This document shows positions 32,601 to 44,047 of a DNA stretch of 64,000 bases, piece by piece. Location of the stretch: assembly GCA_943736015.1 (NCBI GenBank), contig OX031065.1, forward strand, positions 38,764,427 to 38,828,426, written 5' to 3'. The notes under the pieces are model-generated. The model had not been told where the DNA came from. It ran no database searches and worked only from the letters and a program-made list of their open reading frames with translations. Numbering within the stretch: position 1 is the first letter of the stretch; each line of letters begins with the position of its first letter. The position numbers and the translations under genes were made by a program. The DNA comes from Tridacna crocea (taxonomy: Eukaryota; Mollusca; Bivalvia; Cardiida; Cardiidae).

Positions 32601-32685
32601 ATATCGTCGGTTTACTTAAAAAACTTCGTAACTACAGCTTGCAATAAGCTGTAGTTACGAGCTTTTTTAAGTAACCCGACGATAT
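32601..32685. repeat. Family B hairpin
   Basis: ATATCGTCGGTTTACTTAAA arms; a few mismatches. Confidence 0.85.
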
Positions 32686-33507
32686 GCAGACGATAAAATA
32701 CATGTCGCTCAAATAGTACAACTTGGTCTTGGCTATACTCCCCGTTAAAAGAACAACTCGAACAACATATGCAATTACCAGGCAGGCTGTATAGGCCAGG
32801 CAGGTTGTATTTCAGAGGACCGAATTACAAATGTCACATTTCAATTGTACTTTAACAAAGAACCGCGTAAACCAGGTCATGTATCCATGTATCAGTTTTG
32901 AATACGTGACGAGAACAAAACAGCATGTAAAAGTAAAAACCTTGCGATTCGGTTTATATGTAATGTCGCTTTAGCGGTCGACTCGCCCAGGAAAAACCAG
33001 AGATCAAAACATCATTATGATGGAAATGCTCTGGAAACCTGTATCCGTTTGTCTAGTGTCGTACCGCGGAGTGGCGGATCTCACTTTTATGTATTTTATG
33101 TATTTGAAACAGCTCGGCTTTTCCAGATACTTACAATACCCTCCTATAGTAATGCTATGTGCGAATTGAATTAAAGCGACTGCCTCTGCTGGAAGTGTCT
33201 GGTAGAATGACTACATAACCACATACGTGTACAAAGCACGGGACTACCGTGCAATATAAACCATTTTCAACCCTTAACATTTAAGTATCGATAAGACAAC
33301 CCTTTCTCGCTATACTTCGTAACGCGAGAAAATAATATTCTTGAAAAGTAAAGAAAAATTCGGGAAAGGAAAAGGTTTTGGTATTCAGCTATTACTTTGC
33401 ATTTTCTCCCATTTTCACAATGTTTTCAGAATTCTTTCCTCAAAGTGGATAAAGGTTTTGTAAGGGGCTGATAAGCCAAATTTACCTTACGAACATGACT
33501 TTACCAC

Positions 33508-33588
33508 CTCGTCGGTTTACTTAAAAAACCTCGTAACTACACCTTGTTTCAAGCTGTAGTTACGAAGTTTTTGAAGTAAACCGACGAC
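33508..33588. repeat. Family B hairpin
   Basis: TCGTCGGTTTACTTAAAAAA mirrored by TTTTTGAAGTAAACCGACGA. Confidence 0.85.
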
Positions 33589-34230
33589 CTGCTTGTGACT
33601 GTTCCTTATTTTTTATCTTGCCACGGTAGTAAACATCATGGCTAAGGGGGTAATTGCTCATTTTGAACATTCGATTTGCCACAGTGTTATCACACATATC
33701 CATTTGTCATTTTCTTTTTCCTGCTGATTTATCCATTGCTGAAAATTGACCAATAACAAAAAGTGTCGATCCAGGTCCGCCTGCGCAGACTGCGGGAAGA
33801 TGCTTTTTGCAGATGCATTAAGCTTCCTATTCATAGAGCACGGCGCAAGTATTTTGGCATTTTCATTTATTTTTAGTGGCATTGGTACATTACATGTACA
33901 CACACTGATTTTTTTTTTATCTTATTTTTCTAACTATATATTTTTCTACTGTTTTATCAGTTAACGGCTGTAAAAAATATTTATTTTATAAAAGTATTTT
34001 TCCTCCCTTCGCCAACCATCATTCGTTTCCTTTTCGTCAAGATACGGCAACTTGTATACATTTCTTGTTATAGTATAATAATATTGTTATTATTTACACA
34101 TTTGTTACTTTGAATTCCAAGCACGTACAATCTTTGTAATCCATTCCACCTTCATTAACGAAAATTGTATATCAAAATATGTAGACGTTTTATGTTCATG
34201 TTATATGTGTAGGGAAAAGAGAAAAATAGC

Positions 34231-34262
<32 letters not shown>

Positions 34263-34285
34263 GAGACAGACAGAGAGGGAGGGAC
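34231..34285 (+). repeat. (GA)n(GACA)n microsatellite
   Basis: GA run followed by GACAGACAGAGAGACAGACA. A similar tract lies at 34960-34993. Confidence 0.9.
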
Positions 34286-34310
34286 GTGTATTATTTGTAT
34301 TTTTTTTAAA

Positions 34311-34515
34311 CCCTTAACTTGCTAAAAATCAAAATTAATGTAAGCTTCAAGCCGATATTAAAAATCTGAATGGTGCCATTTCAAAGTTGATGTTTTAGAG
34401 ATAAAAAAACAAAACTTTTAAGACAGTGTAGATCTAAGATCAGACTGCATGTTCTGAGCAGTCTGATCTTGATCTACGCTGTGTGCAAAAAGGTCAGTGA
34501 GTTGCATTTAACATG
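34311..34515. mobile_element. Family D element
   Basis: CCCTTAACTTGCTAAAA start and hairpin AGATCAGACTGCATG...CAGTCTGATCT. The right TTAA is uncertain. Confidence 0.6.
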
Positions 34516-35268
34516 CTACGTGATAAGATGCACTACATAATCATCGGCACCATGACTACCAATAACAGCTTGTATCAGTGATGTTTGGATCCATACTTGT
34601 CTCTTCTGTACTGTAATTCACTTGTTTGACTCATCGCAATATCCATTCCTTGTAGGCAATCAAACCATTTTGCTGAACTAACATAACAGGAGAAATATTT
34701 GAAAGAAAGGAAATGTTCCTATTGAATGATTAGAGAAACATTGTGAATGAAGGAGTACTAATTCATGCAAAGCATTTCATGAAATCGTTATAACATGTTT
34801 TATGATGCCGTAAATACACTATGTGTTCATAAACATTGCTGGACAATGTTTAGTTCTTATTATCACTGGAGAATTAAATATTAAAAACTCTTATGTGTCG
34901 TTTCGTTGATGTTGTAATGAACAAAGAAAGAAAACTGAGAGAAAGTGAAAGATTGACGGAGGGAGAGAGAGAGAGAGGCAGACAGACAGACAGCGACAGC
35001 TACAGACTAGGACAGAAAGATGCTGGTTTTCTTCAACAATTAGTTCATCATGTATAGAATATGAATTTTTATTACATAACTCTCCTTGTTTTCAATGTAA
35101 TACAGCCATGACGAATTTTCTTGTCTCAAACAAGTGTGAGATAAGAAAATAGTGCTGTATTTGGTCAACACTCTGTAATTATACGCTTCATTTCTAAAAC
35201 ATTGCTGACCTCGGTTTCTGAAGGAAATTAGCGGTAAAAGTTCATGTCATGATAAAGTTGTTAATTTC

Positions 35269-35480
35269 GTGGTGTCCGTGGCTGTGAGGTAGAGCGTCGG
35301 CCTCGTAACCATAAGGTCCTGATTTCGATACCTAGGAGAGGTTATCAACTTTGGGATTTTTCATTGGCCCACACATTCGGCGCGAGTACTGGTGTAGTTC
35401 CCAGGAAGCAGAATCGAGAGAGATTAGTATAAGTTGTAAGAACTTGTTTCTCAATCGATGTAAAATAAATATGTTTTAAC
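35269..35480 (+). mobile_element. tRNA-derived SINE, copy 1
   Basis: The head has tRNA-like pol III boxes (GTGAGGTAGAGCG for A, GGTCCTGATTTCGATACC for B). The tail AAGAACTTG...AAATATGTTTTAAC resembles the 3' end of the LINE at 54.2 kb. A 7-bp target duplication TAATTTC lies at 35262-35268 and 35481-35487. Confidence 0.85.
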
Positions 35481-36095
35481 TAATTTCATCACTGTTCGAC
35501 TCAAATAAAAACCAACATTATGCAAGTTTCTTCGGAACTATTGTCGTTCGTCATGTACCTGTCAAAGTAAGTGCACAGGCTTCATGTAAATTTCACTTCA
35601 CACGATACATGTACATGTATGCCTCTGGTTTGTCACATTTTGGACTATAATTCTTGTTAATCAGTAATGTGATAAAAGAGAATCTGACGCTCGTTGGTTT
35701 TTGAGGTAAAAATATAATTATTAAACTCGCCCACAAAAATGTTATTAAGCTCGCCAAAGGCTCGCATAATAACATTTTAGAAGACTCGTTTAATAAATTT
35801 CTATCTCATAAACCCAACTCATGTCAGATCCTATATATCCCATTATCGGGTTAACCATTTCAGCCGTTGTAGTCTGCAACAAACCATGACTCATTGTGCA
35901 CGACGATTTCGTATAAAGCCTTCAGGGGAGGCGAAAGGACCACAGGAATCGATTTTGTACACTGCTGGATTAAGAAAACGCATGGGGTGCTTCCTTCTTT
36001 GCACGTTTACTGTTGCAGACCTGTTACTGAAACCTTTCCGTTTCATTCCGTGATTTAAAGATCGTTTAAGAATCTACACACATCAATTAGACTGT

Positions 36096-36308
36096 GTGGT
36101 GTCCGTGGTCGTGAGGTAGAGCGTCGGCCTCATAACTAAACCTAGAGGTCCTGAGTTCGATACCCGGGAGCGGTATTTTGGGATTTTTCGTTGGCCCACA
36201 CATTTGGCGCGAGCACTGGTGTAGTTCCCGGGAAGTAGAATCGAGAGAGATTAGTCTAAGTTGTATGAACTTCTTTCTCAATCGATGTAAAATAAATATG
36301 TTTAAACT
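36096..36308 (+). mobile_element. tRNA-derived SINE, copy 2
   Basis: Close relative of the copy 0.8 kb upstream, with box A GTGAGGTAGAGCG and box B GGTCCTGAGTTCGATACC. Flanked by the 8-bp duplication AATTAGAC (36085-36092 and 36309-36316). Ends AAATATGTTTAAACT. Confidence 0.88.
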
Positions 36309-36331
36309 AATTAGACAGTCTCGTGAAGGAA

Positions 36332-36462
36332 GAGGGCTTTTGAAAACTTGTTGGAAAAGAAGAGAAATGCTGGTGACTATAGTATTTTCTTCTTTTTACA
36401 CAATGTGTTATAGTATTCTTTTTAGGCCAGAGAATCCCTTTCAAGGGATTCTCTTTCCTATA
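36332..36462. repeat. Family A remnant plus small palindrome
   Basis: Eroded core (GAAATGCTGGTGACTATAGTATTTTC), then a separate perfect palindrome AGAGAATCCC...GGGATTCTCT at 36430-36455. Confidence 0.5.
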
Positions 36463-37460
36463 GGGATCGTAAGCTGCCTTTTCCGGACTACTTTCAGACA
36501 AAATGTTGAACGGTGTGCCCACTCGATATCGCTGAGTCCACCAAAACAACTAGTTTCCCTCAAAGCTTTTATCCGCAAAGTGCCATGGAATTGCAAGGGT
36601 ATTACGACCCTTAAATAACTGACGAGTGTGTGTTTTTTATCCCGTTTTGTCATTAACATTGACCTAATAAAGGGGTAACCAAATAAACTTAGTTTTATCC
36701 GACAGTTGTGTATTCCTACGCGCTATACGGTTAATATCTATAACGTTGTGTTGACATTTGAACATATGTGTCACAAAACGCATCTCCGCTGAAATGCGAT
36801 TATAAATTAAGCAAAATACATATAGAATATTGGCCCGTGTTACGTTTATCACTTTTTCTTATGTATATCGACTAAATCTAGGGTACTTTGACTGTGCTAC
36901 TTTCTACACCGATAAAAATCAACTATTTCCCACTATTGTGTCCACTTCTCTTCATAACACCCGCTGTTGTGATAGTAATTTCCGACTGCTGGAGAAATCG
37001 GCCCCTGGAAAAATCGTCCTCAAACTGCTTGGAGACGATTTCTTCGGAGAAATCTGGTGAAATCGTCCCCAAATAAAATTTTAGAGAAATCGACCCCAAC
37101 ATCAAATTTCATCCATATCGTTATCCAAGTTATCTATGAAAATTATTTTTGAAACTTCGTTGTCTTTAGTACGTACAATATGTGTATTAGTTACCTTTAT
37201 CCAAGAGTTATTTGGTAGTTTTGCCATTGTTTATAACTGCCTATTTCACACTGATAGGATGTATTTCGCATCTTTTACACCTGTCACAAATAGATTACAC
37301 CTGTGTGATTCTTAAAATATCTATTTGATTGACTTTGATTTGAAACCAAATAAATGTTTATATTTTTTTTCTGTAGTGGTTCGCTTGTCATTTAATGTAT
37401 TTTTTCATATTCATATACGCCCATTATTTTGATTTATTGTATGAAGATTTTTTTTCATCC

Positions 37461-37484
37461 CCTCTCTCTCTCTCTCTCTCTCCT
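37461..37484 (+). repeat. (CT)n microsatellite
   Basis: About 23 bp of CT. Confidence 0.9.
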
Positions 37485-38717
37485 GCCCTTTCCTACTTGT
37501 ACATTTTCCATCCCCCAATACGAGATTCATATCCAGCCGTCGATCGTGAAGTCACCAGTTCGATCCCATAAAGTGTGTTTTATTGAATCACATCTCTAGT
37601 TACTGTATATTGAAACCCTTTTCCACAAAAGCATTTCCTCCTTTTCCCACACTATTTTCTAACATTTGAAAGACGAATGTTACTTTTTTTTATTAACATT
37701 TGATTTGTCTTCTGCAACTGCTTTCAACTTTTTTTCTAGAAAAAAAAAAAAATCTTTTGGTTAAGGGAGATTTTTGAAAAAAAAAAAAAAAAACCACTTA
37801 TTTACAGAGATTCCAAGGACTTAGATTTCAGAGACCTGTATGTTTAGTATGTGATGAGAGAGAATTGTACCCTATCACAATACATATCATCAATCCTCAA
37901 TTGGAAATTGACCGAGCTTGTGGACTCTTAAGGTGTACTTCGCTACCAACTGAACTATATTCCACTGATAAAACCATCATTTCAGCAACACTTCAGTTGT
38001 CTGCAAGATACTTTCAATGTTGATAATTCTGAAAATCTGGGGATTGGAGGCATACTGACTAGTGCAAGCTACAAATATCTTTCAAACAGCCTATTTTGTC
38101 TCTCTCTCTCAAAATTATGTTACACCAGCCAGGCTGATTTAAAAAGCGTCTTGTCCACAAAGCATCCTGATTTTGAGACAAAACCACAATGTTTTACAAG
38201 GCTCTTTCGGCTAACACCATGTTAAACTTTGCTTCTGATGAAGCACCTTAATTTATCATCTGTAAAAGTTGCTTAATAATCTCAGTTTTTAAATGTAATT
38301 ATATGTTGGTCCTATAATCTCTCATGAAGTGATTACTAATTTCATGTGGGTCGTCAATGGAAATTAAATAGAGGTAGACTCTAGTTGATTTGGCAATTGA
38401 AATAGTGATAAAACATTTTTAATACATTTATACAATCTACCGTGTGACGTAATTGACAATAAAGAAACTTGTCATTTGATTACGATAAATTTTGGGGAAA
38501 AATATGCTACTGTTAATAGACGACTCATAAATGTGAAAAATCACGTCATTCAGGACTTCACACGTTTTCAGAAAATTTAGATAACCAAAGTTGGTATTGC
38601 ACCGATTGAATAGTTCAATTTTGACTTGCGATTGTTTACAAGCACGACAAATTACTAAGTATTCTAAGCCATTATCAAGCACCCCATAACTGTGAGCACA
38701 TGCCTAACTCTGGCTTA

Positions 38718-39143
38718 TGTTATGTACATACCCAGTTATTCCTAGCTTTGTTCATGTGTGTATCTATTTTTGAATGGTTTTCCCCTGTTGCTATTTTTAG
38801 AACTGGATTCTCTCTTGTGGAATATTGTGCTGGAAGTTTCCAGGCCTTTTTACAATCTGATTACTAGAAATTATGCAACTGATTTTAACATGAATTTTCT
38901 GGAAGTTTCACTGTTATTATAAAAGGAAAAGCTTTTTACATCTCACTGTTCACTAGTTAATACATGATTGCCAGACTACAGTGGAGATTATTTTGTGTTT
39001 GTGTCATATAATTAGTGCTTGACATTCAGTTTGGATCAGGATCAGATTGGAATTAAGACTGGAATAATTTGTCTTTTGAATTTAACGTCTAAGGTATTGC
39101 TTTGTACTATTGTAATATTGTCACTGTTTATTTGATATTTTTG
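38718..39143 (+). repeat. 5' LTR, 3'-truncated
   Basis: Matches the 3' LTR from its first base up to TTTGATATTTTTG, then runs directly into gag. About 75 bp of LTR end, the primer-binding site and the gag start are missing. It also lacks a segment of about 60 bp that is duplicated in the 3' LTR. Confidence 0.9.
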
Positions 39144-40024
39144 GCAAAGCTCGTGAAATTTATACACAATTAGGTGTTGAACAAAGTCAGCATTATGAGA
39201 CTGTAAAAGAACTTATTCTCAAAGGTTATGAGCTGGTCCCAGAAGCATATAGACAAAAATTTAGAAATTGTAAAAAAGATTCTAACCAGACTCATGTTGA
39301 ATTTGCTAGAAACAAAGAACAGTTATTTGATAGATGGTGCTGTTCTAAGAAAATAGACCAAAACTATGATAAATTAAGACAACTTATGTTAGTTGAAGAA
39401 TTTAAACGTTGTATTCAATCTGATGTTAAGACATTCTTAGACGAAAAACAAGTTGAAACTTTAGAAGAAGCAGCTCGTCTGGCTGATAATTACTACCTTA
39501 CACATAAAGTTTCTTTTATTGCTAAACCAAAACCTACTTCCTCACATCCCCAAAATAAATTTACGTCTGGTAATTCATCTGGCATGCCCAGTCAATCCAA
39601 TACACCCAAACCCAATTCTACTAGTGAAACCAAAAGTCAGTACCCCTTATCTCGACCCACTTGTAACTATTGTAAGAAACCTGGTCACCTTGTTTCTGAA
39701 TGTTTGAAATTAAAAAGGAAGTTAGAAAGTGATGAAGCCAAACCAACAGGGCTCACCACTCTTAGACCAAGGCCACAGTCTTCTATTAAAACCAATACAA
39801 TTGACATAGTCACAAAACCCAAGTCTGATTCTACTATGGAGATTTTTGAACCATTTATGTTGAATGGTTTTGTATCACTTTCAGGTGATAATTGCCCCCC
39901 TACCCCTATTAAAATTTTAAGAGACACAGGAGCTTCTCAATCTCTTATTTTAGCAGATATACTGCCTTTTTCTGAGAAGACTTCTTCCGGTATTAGTGTC
40001 CTTATTCAGGGTGTAGAGTGTTAA
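39144..40024 (+). pseudogene. gag-protease fragment of the Gmr1-like element
   Basis: The open frame from 39146 lacks its natural start. It has a SCAN-like helical block (AYRQKFRN...HVEFARNKEQLFDRW), a CCHC zinc knuckle (CNYCKKPGHLVSEC at about 39661-39702) and the aspartic protease motif RDTGASQSLI (about 39920-39950). It ends at a stop within a frame break; the protease continues in another frame at 40025. Confidence 0.85.
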
Positions 40025-40328
40025 TATCCCTCTCCATTACGTTAATTTGTCATCAGATTTGGTTACTGGGCCTGTGGTTATTGGTATTAAACCTTCCTTA
40101 CCCTTTAAAGGTGTCCATTTACTGCTAGGCAATGACTTAGCTGGAGATAAGGTTGTGGTAAATCCACTTGTAACTGACACACCAAATATAGGTCAAACAG
40201 ATGACCCTATCGAGCAGGAAATTCCTGACTTGTATCCTTCTTGTGCAGTTACCCGAGCTATGGCTAAAAAGGCCATTTTGAAAAACTCAAACTCTGACAT
40301 TGACTTGACGGATATTTTTATCGGTTAA
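40025..40328 (+). pseudogene. Protease C-terminus and linker (shifted frame)
   Basis: Continues the protease (LLLGNDLAG, the second flap-side G/N-D block) in the frame two bases on from gag, then a linker containing CAVTRAMAKKA. Stops at 40326 before the integrase frame. Confidence 0.75.
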
Positions 40329-40338
40329 TATTTTAATA

Positions 40339-41223
40339 ATGAGATTAAAGTCTCTTGATCCCAGTTTGTCTGATACTCAGACAGACTCGTCAATGTCTTG
40401 TCATTCACCACCACGGTCTATTGACCAAGGTCACGAGACGCTGTCAAAGTCACAGCTTATCCAGGAACAGCAAACTGATCCCGAGATTTCAAAATTAATT
40501 TTTAGGGCTTTACCTGAAGATGAAATTTCAGAGGTCCCAATGTGTTACTATATAAAGAATGGGATTCTTATGAGAAAATGGCGACCATTTGATGTCCCAG
40601 CTGATGATGAATGGGCTGTTTACCACCAAATTGTGGTTCCAAAGTCATATCGTCATGAAATACTAAGTATAGCCCATGAAAGTCCTATGTCAGGTCATCT
40701 AGGTATAAACAAGACCTATCACAAAATTATTACTCATTTTTATTGGCCTGGTCTCAAATCAGATGTCTCTAAATATTGTAAAACTTGCCATACATGTCAA
40801 ATGGTAGGTAAACCCAACCAAACCATTCCCAAAGCTCAATTACAACCTATTCCTGCTTTTGATGAACCTTTCAGTAGGATACTTATAGATTGTGTTGGTC
40901 CTTTACCTCGAACCAAGTTAGGAAATGAGTATCTCTTAACAATTATGTGTACTGACTATCGTAAGGTGAACTCTGTGACAAAAACAGACTCTTTTCCAAT
41001 ACCAAGAATTGATGACTGTATTGACAAAGTTGGAAATTCTAAATATGTCACAAAATTTGACCTGCTAAAAGGATTCTGGCAAGTTCCACTGACTGATAGA
41101 GCAAAAGAAGTATCAGCTTTTGCTACTCCAAATGGTCTGTACCAATACAAAGTTATGCCGTTTGGGATGAAAAATTCTCCTGCAACGTTTCAGCGACTTG
41201 TAAACAATGTTAATGTGGATTAG
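40339..41223 (+). pseudogene. Integrase N-terminal part fused to reverse transcriptase
   Basis: The first half holds the integrase HHCC zinc finger (HESPMSGHLG...CKTCHTC) and the first core Asp (IDCVGPLP). At about 40948-40956 it jumps to RT at DYRKVN, then motif A (FDLLKGFWQVPL) and motif B (PFGMKNSPATFQRL). The rest of the integrase core and the RT fingers are absent. A frame break follows at about 41215. Confidence 0.88.
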
Positions 41224-42041
41224 ATGGCTGTGATGCATATATTGACGACGTCATCATCTACTCAGACAGTTGGAGTGACCACCTTCAAAGAATCAGGAAG
41301 TTCTTCGACCGACTCAGTAAAGCGAAACTGACTGTGAATCTTGCAAAAACTAATTTTTGTCATGCTACTGTAACATTTCTAGGACATCTTGTGGGACAGG
41401 GTCAAGTTAAACCTTTAGAAGCTAAAGTCACTGCAATCTCTGAGTTTCCTGTGCCTAAATGTAAAAGACAGCTGATGCGATTTCTTGGTATGGCTGGCTA
41501 CTATAGGAAATTCTGTAAAAATTTCTCAGGTATTGCTGAACCTTTAACAAATTTACTAAAGAAAAGCACAAAGTTCAAATGGAATGACAAATGTCAAGAT
41601 GCATTTGATCGTCTAAAAGCCATACTAAAGAGCGCACCAGTTCTCTTAGCACCTGATTTTGACAAATGTTTCAAATTAGCTGTTGATGCAAGTGATGTTG
41701 GTATTGGTGCTGTTCTTTTACAAGAAGATAATAATGGTATTGATCACCCAGTTTGTTACTTTTCTAAGAAGTTTAACAAACATCAGAAAAATTACTCTAC
41801 TATAGAAAAAGAGTGTCTTGCCTTAATTCTGGCAATTCAGCAGTTTGAAGTTTATTTAACCTCTTCAACTTCACCAATTGTTGTTTTCAGTGATCATAAC
41901 CCTTTAAGTTTTCTATACAAACTTAAGAATAAGAATCAAAGATTACTGAGGTGGAGTTTATTGCTTCAAGAGTTTAATCTTGACATAAGACACATAAAAG
42001 GGAAAGATAACATTATACCAGATGCTCTTTCGAGAGTTTGA
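41224..42041 (+). pseudogene. RT palm and RNase H of the Gmr1-like element
   Basis: Starts with the RT catalytic box YIDD (about 41240), then FLGH, FLGMAGYYRKFC, the RNase H DAS motif (VDASDVGIGAVLLQ), E (TIEKECLAL) and D (FSDHNPL), and GKDN...DALSRV with a stop. Nothing follows RNase H except noncoding DNA and the PPT, so integrase does not lie downstream. Confidence 0.88.
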
Positions 42042-42250
42042 AATTCAAATAGTCATTTTATCTAAATCATGTTCAAATTACATTTTCAAATTGTATTTTC
42101 ATTACCTTGACTATTTTCATTAGTTTGAAATAATTAATATTTGAGTTTGTTATTTCCTCAGTAATACTTTAGTTAAAGTGTCATATACGTGTTTATAAAT
42201 AATATTGCAAAAAAGAAAGATTTATTTCATAAACCTTTCTTTTTCTTTTC

Positions 42251-42260
42251 AAGGGGGAAG
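42251..42260 (+). promoter_or_regulatory. Polypurine tract
   Basis: AAGGGGGAAG directly abuts the TG of the 3' LTR, as expected for the plus-strand primer. Confidence 0.85.
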
Positions 42261-42820
42261 TGTTATGTACATACCCAGTTATTCCTAGCTTTGTTCATGT
42301 GTGTATCTATTTTTGAATGGTTTTCCCCTGTTGCTATTTTTAGAACTGGATTCTCTCTTGTGGAATATTGTGCTGGAAGTTTCCAGGCCTTTTTACAATC
42401 TGATTACTAGAAATTATGCAACTGATTTTAACATGAATTTTCTGGAAGTTTCACTGTTATTATAAAAGGAAAAGCTTTTTACATCTCACTGTTCACTAGT
42501 TAATACATGATTGCCAGACTACAGTGGGGATTATTTTGTGTTTGTGTCATATAATTAGTGCTTGGATTACATTCAGTTGGATTAGGATCAGACTAGACTA
42601 AAGTGAGGATTATTTCATGTGCTTGGATTACATTCAGTTTGGATCAGGATCAGATTGGAATTAAGACTGGAATAATTTGTCTTTTGAATTTAACGTCTAA
42701 GGTATTGCTTTGTACTATTGTAATATTGTCACTGTTTATTTGATATTTTTGTTAATAAATTCTGTTAATTGTTATCGTTTGTTGCTGGCTTCTACTTTCT
42801 AGTTACGCCTGACTCGTAAC
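42261..42820 (+). repeat. 3' LTR (560 bp, complete)
   Basis: TG...CA ends, with an AATAAA-like GTTAATAAATTC near 42752. Contains a tandem pair of about 60 bp (CTTGGATTACATTCAGTT units at about 42561 and 42621) where the 5' LTR has one. Confidence 0.9.
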
Positions 42821-43189
42821 ACTTAATTAGTTTCTGACTGGTACTTTTCTTGTATCAGTTCAAAATTTCCTGTTAAAACCATGAATTCCAGGGGCTTATT
42901 CGAATCTGCTTGTATCCCTGTCCGTCTACCTGTTTGTATTAAGTAAGATTGACATCTTGTATTGTTTCGTATCCTCAATTTCCTGGCCTTCAGTACTATC
43001 AGTACTTTGATTTTTACTTTGTGGCCTAGATTTGACCTTTTGTCTGCATATGAGTTAATTTGGAACGAGTCTGATATTTTGTAATGTAGTAACAGTCAAT
43101 GTGTGGTTGATATGTGCGTGACTTATCTTTCAAAGCTTTGTTTATATTTGTACGATTGTTTGTCAACCCTAAGGATGCTGGACCTTTAA

Positions 43190-43409
43190 CCCTTTCCCAA
43201 ACAAGCCCTGGTTTTTACGTGTCTGTCGTACAAGTCTTCAGAAAACACTGTGGGAAAAGGAGAAATTGCTCGTGACGAGCAATTTCTCCTTTTCCCACAG
43301 CGTTTTCTAGCCTATCGGAAAACTTTCTGCCATTCTCCTCAAATTCAAAATTGTCATCTGCAAACACTTTGAGTTTGGAACAGTCTAAAATTTGTTATTT
43401 GGGAAAGGG
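43190..43409 (+). mobile_element. Family A TTAA element with variant core
   Basis: 220 bp between exact TTAA sites. Core GAAATTGCTCGTGACGAGCAATTTC within the usual GGGAAAAGGA/TCCTTTTCCC arms. Confidence 0.88.
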
Positions 43410-43531
43410 TTAAATGGCTGGAACATAACGTCGCAGCCAATCAGATTAGAGAAGCTCTTTTAATTGACCGATTGCATGGTGTTTAACGCCTCTTTCAACA
43501 TTATTTCTGTTACATCACAGCGACCGGTTAA

Positions 43532-43808
43532 CCAATAGACCACACAATCCCTACATTTGACGACCCTGAGAAAGAAGCATTTAGAAAACATTGTGGGAAA
43601 AGGAGAAATTGCTCGTCACGAGCAATTTCTCCTTTTCCCACAGTGTTTTCTGAACACTTGTACGACAGACACGTAAAAACCAGGGATTTTTCCCACAGTG
43701 TTTTCTACCCTTCCCAAAACAAATTTCAATTTTTGAGCCTCACTTATTTTGTTGTCTGCAAATACTTTGAATTCGGACAAGTTTACAATTTTATCGTTTG
43801 GTAAAGAG
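43532..43808 (+). mobile_element. Family A chimeric copy (277 bp)
   Basis: TTAA at both ends with the variant core. After the core, a piece of the other arm type (TACGACAGACACGTAAAAACCAGGG) and a second TTTTCCCACAGTGTTTTCTAC are added before the normal right arm. Confidence 0.75.
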
Positions 43809-43859
43809 TTAATTAATCAATCCATGCTTTACTGGAGTATTTGTTAAAAGAACTTAGAA

Positions 43860-44047
43860 CAATTTTCTTTGCAAGTCATTGGCTGCTTTCCAAACAGCCA
43901 TTTTTGACGCAATCATCAGCTAAGAATGAGAAATTAATTCTTCGCGATGACTATATCATCAATGCTCGAAAAGAAAAATGGCCGAGTAGGGACCCCAACC
44001 AGCCACTCCCTGTCTCAGGTCCTGTCCACCCTCGACAGTGCTACTAG
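43860..44047. repeat. Family I repeat
   Basis: TTGGCTGCTTTCC...GCAATCATCAGC...GGACCCCAACC...TCAGGTCCTGTCC matches 47330-47500 on the other strand. Confidence 0.55.

Larger units (their letters stand above)
31663..38713. other. Intergenic region between the metalloprotease and the LTR element
   Basis: No gene recognised. Holds family A, B and D copies, a 41-bp tandem array, two SINEs and microsatellites, listed separately. Confidence 0.65.
38718..42820 (+). mobile_element. Gmr1-like Ty3/Gypsy LTR retrotransposon, defective copy
   Basis: Bounded by TGTTATGTAC...CGTAACA LTRs and a 4-bp target duplication CTTA (38714-38717 and 42821-42824). Order: truncated 5' LTR, gag (SCAN-like capsid, CCHC knuckle), protease (DTGAS), integrase N-terminal part, reverse transcriptase, RNase H, polypurine tract, 3' LTR. 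Integrase ahead of RT and RNase H last is the published Gmr1-type order, and SCAN domains are held to derive from Gmr1-like gag. It is dead: the primer-binding site and leader are gone, integrase and RT are fused by deletion, and the reading frame breaks at about 40020, 40330 and 41215. Confidence 0.9.

Noticed and set aside
35271..35345. tRNA gene candidate (A and B boxes)
   Set aside because: The boxes belong to a SINE head with target duplications and a LINE-type tail; no cloverleaf was established.
36178..36618. 146-codon open frame
   Set aside because: It begins inside a SINE and runs through a family A remnant.
40339..41223. Integrase placed before RT taken as a Ty1/copia element
   Set aside because: The motifs (YRKFC, the PFGMKNSPATFQRL and YIDD blocks, RNase H with DALSRV) are Ty3/Gypsy-type; a Gmr1-like order explains it better.
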